Shown here: positions 1 through 5,207 of the stretch, one piece after another
Layout of the letters: each line of letters begins with the position of its first letter
Numbering within the stretch: the first letter of the stretch is position 1
Assembly (NCBI GenBank): GCA_015658965.1
Contig: DQNX01000151.1
Location: 1 to 7,481, forward strand
Length of the DNA stretch: 7,481 bases
Reading direction: 5' to 3'
Source of the DNA: Gammaproteobacteria bacterium
Lineage (GTDB): Bacteria; Pseudomonadota; Gammaproteobacteria; PS1; Pseudothioglobaceae
Translations under genes and position numbers: made by a program
The notes under the pieces: model-generated
What the model was told of the DNA's origin: nothing
The model's database searches: none
The model's input: the letters and a program-made list of their open reading frames with translations, nothing else

Positions 1-263
1 TGGCTGGACTGGTCGAATCCATTTTAAAAAGCTTGGGTTATAAGCCAAGCCCAGTTAAAGACTCACACATTTGTTGTGGCTCAGCGGGCACGTATTCAAT
101 TTTCCAGCCCAAGCTTTCACAAGAATTAAAAATCAATAAATTAGAACACTTACAAGCAGCCAATCCACAAATGATTGTGACTGCTAACATCGGTTGTTTA
201 ATGCACTTGCAAAAAGGCACTAAAATACCGGTTAAACATTGGATTGAGTTATTAAATGGGTAG
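1..263 (+). CDS. glcF: Glycolate oxidase iron-sulfur subunit, C-terminal end (partial)
   Basis: Only the last 86 codons are present; the reading frame enters at base 3 and the 5' end lies outside the window. GlcF is the Fe-S subunit of the GlcDEF glycolate dehydrogenase, which oxidises glycolate to glyoxylate and passes electrons to the respiratory chain at the inner membrane. The visible part is the end of the second cysteine-rich (CCG) domain: the motif DSHICCGSAGTYS, then an amphipathic stretch, then TANIGCLMHL and the closing KHWIELL, all in the order seen in GlcF proteins. The CCG and later Cys are typical ligand or structural cysteines of this domain family. The stop codon TAG overlaps the start of rlmD by 8 bases. 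The N-terminal 4Fe-4S ferredoxin domain is not in view, so a related CCG-domain oxidoreductase such as a lactate-utilisation protein remains possible, though the ending matches GlcF best. Confidence 0.87.
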   Translation, partial: AGLVESILKSLGYKPSPVKDSHICCGSAGTYSIFQPKLSQELKINKLEHLQAANPQMIVTANIGCLMHLQKGTKIPVKHWIELLNG

Positions 264-1572
264 AAGAAGAAAACTAAAGGCTAAAACCTACGAATTAGAA
301 ATTGAATCACTCTCACACGAGGGTCGTGGTATTGCGCATTTGGATGAAAAAGTCATTTTTGTCTCTGGCGCACTACCTGGTGAGACCGTGATAGCTGACC
401 GTACTTTTTCACGTGCGAAGTTTGAAGAGGCGGATGTTAAAGAAGTGCTTAAACCTGCGGCCAATCGCATTACCCCAAAGTGTGATGTGTTTGGTATTTG
501 TGGCGGTTGCTCATTTCAACATTTGTCTAGTAAAGATCAAATTGATGCGAAAGCCAATTGGCTCAAAGACGCTTTCTCTGGTCAAGCCAAGGTTGAGCCG
601 AAGCATTGGCTAGAGCCACTGCAAGATCAGAGCTGGGGGTATCGGCGCAAAGCAAGGCTTGGTGTACGTTATGTTGCCAAAAAAGAAAAAGTATTGGTCG
701 GTTTTAGAGAAAAGAAATCGGGTTTTATTACCAACATGAGTCGCTGTGAAGTCTTGCATCCATCGCTGGGTGACAATCTTGAAGTGTTGGCTGATGCCAT
801 AGAAAGGCTTTCAATAAAATCTCAAATTCCACAATTAGAAGTCGCGGTTGCTGAAAATAATACGGTGCTTATTTTGCGCCACCTTGAGCCACTCACCGCT
901 AAAGACGAGCAAATATTACTTGATTGCGCTAACGAGCTAGACATTACCTTTTATACCCAAAGTGGCGGGCAAGATACGGTCAAGCCATTAGATCAGCCAG
1001 CCGTACTAACGTATTCTCATCCTGATCATGATATTGTTATGGAGTTCTTACCCACAGACTTCACTCAGGTAAATTTTAAGCTTAATCAAAAAATGATTAA
1101 TTTAGCCTTAGACATGCTTGAACTTAACAATGAAGATGAGGTGATTGATTTATTCTGTGGCTTGGGCAACTTTACCTTGCCAATGGCAAAATATGCCAAA
1201 CATGCGGTGGGTGTTGAGGGAGATTTAGGCCTGATTGAGCGTGCCAAATATAACGCTGAGAAAAACAATGTGACGAATGTAGATTTTTATAAAGCAGATT
1301 TGTTTAAAGAAGTGGAAGGTGCGCAGTGGTTTAGAGGAAAAACTTACAATAAGGCCTTGATTGATCCGGCACGTTCAGGTGCGATTGAGATTGTAGAATT
1401 ATTACCCAAGCTTGGTGTTGAACGATTGGTGTATGTGTCGTGCAACCCAGCCACATTGGCACGCGATACCGCTAAGTTACTTGAGCTTGGTTATAAGCTA
1501 GACACCGCAGGGGTGATGGACATGTTCCCACAAACCGCTCATGTTGAATCGATTGCGTTATTTACCCGATGA
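256..1572 (+). CDS. rlmD: 23S rRNA (uracil-1939-C5)-methyltransferase RlmD
   Basis: RlmD (formerly RumA) transfers a methyl group from S-adenosylmethionine to C5 of U1939 in 23S rRNA. The 438-residue protein has the full family layout. An N-terminal TRAM RNA-binding domain covers about residues 10-67. The 4Fe-4S cluster cysteines are C76, C82 and C85 (in ICGGCSFQH) with C164 (in MSRCEV). A central RNA-binding region follows, then a Rossmann methyltransferase domain with the SAM loop DLFCGLGNF starting at D298, the DPARSG motif at 370-375, the catalytic nucleophile C396 in VSCNPATLARD, and the general base E431 in HVESI. The 35-residue spacing from C396 to E431 equals that of E. coli RumA (C389, E424). 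All key residues are intact. The ATG is chosen because it gives the normal N-terminus and overlaps the glcF stop; no clear Shine-Dalgarno precedes it. RlmC and TrmA are close relatives, but RlmC lacks the TRAM domain and TrmA lacks the Fe-S cysteines too. Confidence 0.95.
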   Translation: MGRRRKLKAKTYELEIESLSHEGRGIAHLDEKVIFVSGALPGETVIADRTFSRAKFEEADVKEVLKPAANRITPKCDVFGICGGCSFQHLSSKDQIDAKANWLKDAFSGQAKVEPKHWLEPLQDQSWGYRRKARLGVRYVAKKEKVLVGFREKKSGFITNMSRCEVLHPSLGDNLEVLADAIERLSIKSQIPQLEVAVAENNTVLILRHLEPLTAKDEQILLDCANELDITFYTQSGGQDTVKPLDQPAVLTYSHPDHDIVMEFLPTDFTQVNFKLNQKMINLALDMLELNNEDEVIDLFCGLGNFTLPMAKYAKHAVGVEGDLGLIERAKYNAEKNNVTNVDFYKADLFKEVEGAQWFRGKTYNKALIDPARSGAIEIVELLPKLGVERLVYVSCNPATLARDTAKLLELGYKLDTAGVMDMFPQTAHVESIALFTR

Positions 1573-2015
1573 TTGAAATTTCTATTGCCCACCAAACGCT
1601 AAAACACCAAGACAAGATTTATTCTATTAGCAGTGCAACAAAAGGGGTGGGCGAAAAATCAGGATCGTTTTGCACACCTTTGGGGCGGTTCAAAATTGCT
1701 GAGAAAATTGGCGATAATCTTGAGCTAGGGGCAGTGCTGATTGCCAGAGCGCCAACGGGTGAGGTTGTCTCAAAAGCGTTGCTTGATCAAAATCCTGATA
1801 GGGATTGGATATTGACTCGTATTCTTTGGCTAGAAGGCCTTGAGACACACAACAGTAACACCAAACAGCGCTATATTTATATTCACGGATCGCCCGACGA
1901 AACCCCAATGGGTGTGCCAGGATCTAAGGGCTGTATTCGCATGCACAATCAAGATGTTATCGAGTTGTTTAACCGCGTTCAAACCGGTGAAGATGTCGTT
2001 ATAATGAATCCATGA
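1569..2015 (+). CDS. YkuD-domain L,D-transpeptidase family protein without signal peptide; candidate cytoplasmic L,D-carboxypeptidase
   Basis: This 148-residue protein is essentially one YkuD catalytic domain. The active site is visible as H106-G107 in YIHGSPDE and S119-K-G-C122-I-R-M. The 16-residue distance from His to Cys equals that of Bacillus subtilis YkuD (H126, C142), which also has SKGC instead of the commoner SHGC. YkuD enzymes form an acyl-enzyme on meso-diaminopimelate of a tetrapeptide stem and then cross-link, exchange or hydrolyse. The N-terminus (MIEISIAHQT) has no signal peptide, lipobox or membrane segment, and there is no LysM or other wall-binding domain, so it probably acts in the cytoplasm. 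ElsL/LdtK of Acinetobacter baumannii is a leaderless YkuD protein reported to be a cytoplasmic L,D-carboxypeptidase of wall recycling. The nearby ampG and nagZ make the same role plausible here, as an inference. Its ATG overlaps the rlmD stop as ATGA and lacks a Shine-Dalgarno. Confidence 0.88.
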   Translation: MIEISIAHQTLKHQDKIYSISSATKGVGEKSGSFCTPLGRFKIAEKIGDNLELGAVLIARAPTGEVVSKALLDQNPDRDWILTRILWLEGLETHNSNTKQRYIYIHGSPDETPMGVPGSKGCIRMHNQDVIELFNRVQTGEDVVIMNP

Positions 2016-2419
2016 GTGCGCTGATACAATACTTACCAAAAAAAGCCTATGAGCGCCTTCAGGCAAACTCAGATGCGGTTTTAATTGACGTGCGTACTGA
2101 AGCTGAAAACAAATTTGTTGGCAGGCCACTTAACTGTATTTTTGTGCCTTGGGTAGATGAACCAGATTGGGACCCACATCCACAAGAGTTTATTGCCGCG
2201 ATTAAACGTTTTATTGGCAAAGACGCAATCAATACACAAATTATTTTAATCTGCCGTAGCGGTTATCGCTCTGACGATGCCGGTCGATGCTTAATTGACA
2301 ATGGATTTACCAATGTGGCTCACGTGGTGAGTGGCTTTGAAGGCGATCTTGATGAGCAAGATCAGCGCGGTAATGTCAATGGCTGGCGCCATGATGATAT
2401 GCCTTGGAACCAGTGTTAG
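2012..2419 (+). CDS. Single-domain rhodanese-like sulfurtransferase
   Basis: A 135-residue protein made of one rhodanese domain. Visible features are the N-terminal ALIDVRT-type strand (VLIDVRTEAEN, residues 23-33), the active-site loop C81-R-S-G-Y-R-S with the persulfide-carrying Cys81, and the C-terminal VVSGFEGDLDE segment (105-115), where rhodaneses usually have a GG motif. The six-residue loop after the Cys is the length typical of sulfur-handling rhodaneses rather than Cdc25-like phosphatases. It has no signal peptide, so it is probably cytoplasmic. Its sulfur acceptor cannot be told from sequence. It starts in an ATGA overlap with the ykuD-type gene and its stop overlaps the ampG start, so it is co-translated with wall-recycling genes, but no known step of that pathway needs a sulfurtransferase. 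Confidence 0.9.
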   Translation: MSALIQYLPKKAYERLQANSDAVLIDVRTEAENKFVGRPLNCIFVPWVDEPDWDPHPQEFIAAIKRFIGKDAINTQIILICRSGYRSDDAGRCLIDNGFTNVAHVVSGFEGDLDEQDQRGNVNGWRHDDMPWNQC

Positions 2420-3939
2420 CCAACTATCTAGACAGCATTAAGTTGTTCATTCACCCGCGGGTGATGACCATGCTATTTCTCGGTTTCTCGGCCGGTGTAC
2501 CCATCTTACTTATTTTTTCCACGCTGGGACTTTGGCTGAATGAGGCAGGAGTGGCTAAATCAACCATTACTTATTTTTCGTGGGCGGCGTTAGGCTATTC
2601 ATTTAAATTTGTTTGGGCGCCATTGGTTGATCGTTTGCCTTTGCCAATTTTGACCAAAAAACTGGGTCGTCGTCGCGCATGGATGCTGGTTTCACAATTG
2701 GCCATTATGGGTGCGATTTTATTAATGTCATCGGTTGATCCAAAATCCGGTATTGATGGTTTAACCCTTATGGCTTACGGCGCAGTATTGCTAGGGTTTT
2801 CATCAGCCACACAAGACATTGTCATCGATGCTTATCGTATTGAATCGGCCGAAAAAGACATGCAATCAATGCTCTCAGCAACCTACATTGCAGGCTATCG
2901 AATCGGCATGTTAGTGGCGGGTGCAGGCGGTTTGTTTATTGCCAGTTATTTAGGCTCAACCAAAGCACTGTATAGTTATGATGCCTGGTCAAGTACCTAC
3001 ATGATTATGGCCGCGGTGATGCTAATTGGCGTGGTAACCACACTGATTATTAGCGAGCCCAACATCAAAAGACAAGAGAGCGAATACAGTACCACTGATT
3101 ACGCCCGATTTTTCTTATTGTTTTTATCGATTGTTGGTGCTTTTATTCTCACATTTAACGCAACAGCAGATTTGGTCAGCACCGCTAAAAAATATTTAAC
3201 TGAAATATTTAATAATAAACACCTTGCTGGGTTTGTTGTGGGTACCGTGCGTATGATGACAGCAATTGCTGGAGCCTATGTTGCTGCTAGAGTGTTAATA
3301 GCGCTGAATATTGTCAACCGCTCTATGGTGAATAACACCTATGTTGAACCCGTTAAAGATTTCTTTAATCGTTACGGAATGAGTGTTGCCGTATTACTAT
3401 TGGCTGTGATTGGTTTATACCGTGTGAGTGATATTGTGTTGGGTGTGGTGGCTAATATTTTTTATCAAGACTTGGGCTTTACCAAGGTTGAAATTGCGAC
3501 AGTTTCTAAAACTTTTGGCTTGTTTATGACCCTTGCTGGTGGTTTTATAGGTGGTATTTTGGCCATTAGAGTCGGCGTATTTAGGGTGTTATTTTTAGGT
3601 GCATTGCTTTCAGCACTCACCAATCTCTTGTTTATAGTATTGGCCAATGTTGGTCATGATATTATTTGGTTATACGTTACTATTGCAATGGATAATTTGT
3701 CAGCTGGTATCGCAACAACGGCCTTTATAGCCTTTTTATCCAGCCTTACTAATATTAAATTTACCGCAGTTCAGTATGCAATTTTCTCATCACTCATGAC
3801 GCTCTTACCTAAGATATTTGGTGGCTACTCAGGCACGCTGGTTGAGCAGTTTGGTTACAGTGAATTCTTTGTGATTACCACTTTAATCGGCATCCCTGTG
3901 TTGTGGTTGGTATATAAAGTTAAACCCTACATTGATTAA
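2413..3939 (+). CDS. ampG: AmpG-family muropeptide permease (MFS)
   Basis: AmpG is a proton-driven inner-membrane transporter that imports GlcNAc-1,6-anhydroMurNAc peptides from the periplasm for recycling. Recognisable AmpG signatures, numbered from the chosen start, are LFLGFSAGVP (about 21-30), FKFVWAPLVDR (65-75), the conserved SSATQDIVIDAYR (130-142), GYRIGMLVAG (161-170), VSKTFGLF (364-371) and the FTAVQYAIFSSL segment (450-461). It is a polytopic protein of about 12 or more helices. Between residues about 215 and 310 there is a long linker with roughly two extra membrane segments where E. coli AmpG (491 aa) has a short loop; longer AmpG forms with extra helices are known, for example in Pseudomonas. 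The start is uncertain: GTG 2413 puts the N-terminus level with E. coli AmpG and has GGA four bases upstream, while in-frame TTG 2404 adds three residues. The start overlaps the rhodanese stop. Confidence 0.9.
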   Translation: MLANYLDSIKLFIHPRVMTMLFLGFSAGVPILLIFSTLGLWLNEAGVAKSTITYFSWAALGYSFKFVWAPLVDRLPLPILTKKLGRRRAWMLVSQLAIMGAILLMSSVDPKSGIDGLTLMAYGAVLLGFSSATQDIVIDAYRIESAEKDMQSMLSATYIAGYRIGMLVAGAGGLFIASYLGSTKALYSYDAWSSTYMIMAAVMLIGVVTTLIISEPNIKRQESEYSTTDYARFFLLFLSIVGAFILTFNATADLVSTAKKYLTEIFNNKHLAGFVVGTVRMMTAIAGAYVAARVLIALNIVNRSMVNNTYVEPVKDFFNRYGMSVAVLLLAVIGLYRVSDIVLGVVANIFYQDLGFTKVEIATVSKTFGLFMTLAGGFIGGILAIRVGVFRVLFLGALLSALTNLLFIVLANVGHDIIWLYVTIAMDNLSAGIATTAFIAFLSSLTNIKFTAVQYAIFSSLMTLLPKIFGGYSGTLVEQFGYSEFFVITTLIGIPVLWLVYKVKPYID

Positions 3940-3942
3940 GCC

Positions 3943-4929
3943 ATGACACTAGGTGCAATCATGATGGACGTATCGGGCTTGATACTGACTGAGGCAGAAA
4001 AACCCCAACTGGCAAAGCCGAGTATTGGCGGTGTGATTTTATTCACGCGTAATTTTGAGAGTATTGACCAAGTGAGGGCGTTAATCAAATCAATCCGTTT
4101 GATTAATCAAAATATGCTAATTTCCGTAGATCATGAAGGCGGTAGAGTGCAGCGCTTTAGAGCGGGATTTACCGCCTTGCCAGCGATGTCGAAAATTGGT
4201 AAAGTGTATGATCAGAACCCTGAGTTGGCTTTGGATCAGGCCTTTTCTTGTGGCTGGATTTTGGCAGCAGAGCTGTTAGACATTGGTGTAGATTTTTCTT
4301 TTGCCCCAGTATTAGACGTGGATTACGGGCAGTCATCCGTTATTGGTGATCGGGCTTTTCACTCGAATCCTAAAGCCATTGTCGCTTTGGCGGGCAGTTT
4401 GATTGCGGGCATGCATGAAGCCGGCATGAAATGTGTCGGCAAGCATTTTCCAGGGCACGGCTTTGTAACGGCTGATTCGCATTTGGACTTACCCGTTGAT
4501 GAGCGTTCAATGATGGAATTAACACAAGATATGACACCTTTTAAAGCGTTAATTGGCCAAGGGCTGGACGCCGTAATGCCCGCACATGTGATTTATTCTC
4601 AAATAGACGACAAGCCAGCCGGATTTTCATCAAAGTGGATTAAAGATATTTTACAAGCACAATTCGGGTTTGGCGGTGTGGTGTTTAGTGATGATTTATC
4701 CATGCAAGGCGCACACTTTATTAAAAACATTACCGAGCGTGTTCAGGTGTCGTTAGACAGTGGTTGCGATATGGTTTTAATTTGTAATCATCCAGAATTG
4801 GTAGCGCAGGTTATTGATTTTGATTGGCCTAACAGTGAAAAACTGCACTTAATGAAAGGGATTAAACCTTTTAATTTTGATAAAATAGCGCATAACAATC
4901 ACCTGCAAAACATTCAAACATTATTATGA
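3943..4929 (+). CDS. nagZ: Beta-N-acetylglucosaminidase NagZ (glycoside hydrolase family 3)
   Basis: NagZ is a cytoplasmic GH3 enzyme that removes GlcNAc from the anhydro-muropeptides imported by AmpG, yielding anhydroMurNAc peptides, the signal molecules for AmpR-type beta-lactamase control in some species. The 328-residue protein is a single TIM-barrel domain of normal NagZ length. Visible motifs are VDHEGGRVQRF (62-72), GKHFPGHG (166-173), the flexible-loop dyad D178/H180 in TADSHLDLPVDER that serves as general acid/base in NagZ, PAHV (213-216), and the catalytic nucleophile D250 in VFSDDLSM. There is no signal peptide, as expected. It begins three bases after the ampG stop, which ties substrate import directly to processing. 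ATG 3943 gives the typical MTLGAIMMDVSG beginning; no Shine-Dalgarno is seen. Its end overlaps the next gene as ATGA. Confidence 0.95.
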   Translation: MTLGAIMMDVSGLILTEAEKPQLAKPSIGGVILFTRNFESIDQVRALIKSIRLINQNMLISVDHEGGRVQRFRAGFTALPAMSKIGKVYDQNPELALDQAFSCGWILAAELLDIGVDFSFAPVLDVDYGQSSVIGDRAFHSNPKAIVALAGSLIAGMHEAGMKCVGKHFPGHGFVTADSHLDLPVDERSMMELTQDMTPFKALIGQGLDAVMPAHVIYSQIDDKPAGFSSKWIKDILQAQFGFGGVVFSDDLSMQGAHFIKNITERVQVSLDSGCDMVLICNHPELVAQVIDFDWPNSEKLHLMKGIKPFNFDKIAHNNHLQNIQTLL

Positions 4930-5207
4930 GTACAGAAAACAAACCAGATTTTGAAATTCGCTTGTTAAACGCGGTTAGAAAAACCCTAATCTCTGTTGCG
5001 AAAGACACTATGACTAAGCCAGGCTTGCGTCATCCGCTGACAGAAAACACGCAAAAAATGATCACCGATTGCTTGGATATTGTGATTTCTCGACAAACAG
5101 CCATTGAGAAAGAATCGGGCGCACACACCAAGATGAAGCCGGTTTATACCGACGAGCAAACGGTACAAAGTTTCTCGGTTGATGATCTTAAAAAAACCCT
5201 AAACTAA
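4926..5207 (+). CDS. Small protein of unknown function, 93 aa
   Basis: I cannot assign a function. The 93-residue protein is soluble and charged, with no membrane segment, signal peptide or metal-binding cysteine cluster; its one Cys (49) stands alone. Residues 9-26 look like an amphipathic helix (RLLNAVRKTLISVAKDTM). The core KPGLRHPLTENT (31-42), then a second helix (about 43-64) and an MKPVYTDE segment (69-76), look like a compact conserved family. From memory, similar short proteins occur near nagZ in other gammaproteobacteria and are sometimes labelled 'segregation and condensation protein A', but ScpA is much longer and I see no ScpA domain here, so I do not adopt that name. The evidence that it is real is the ATGA overlap with nagZ, codon use like its neighbours, and position as last gene of the run. 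Its stop overlaps the uvrD stop on the other strand by four bases. Confidence 0.75.
   Translation: MSTENKPDFEIRLLNAVRKTLISVAKDTMTKPGLRHPLTENTQKMITDCLDIVISRQTAIEKESGAHTKMKPVYTDEQTVQSFSVDDLKKTLN

Noticed and set aside
1830..2129. Open reading frame of 99 codons on the minus strand over the YkuD/rhodanese junction
   Set aside because: It lies entirely opposite two well-supported genes, has no recognisable motif and no plausible ribosome site, and is best explained as a shadow of the coding strand.
3535..3542. GCTGGTGG, identical to the E. coli Chi site
   Set aside because: A single 8-base match inside ampG is expected by chance, and Chi sequence differs between lineages.
5190..5199. Run of seven T followed upstream by GGG on the minus strand just after the uvrD stop, as a possible terminator
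   Set aside because: No stable inverted repeat precedes the T-run; only the loopless CAAATTTG palindrome lies nearby, so an intrinsic terminator is not supported.
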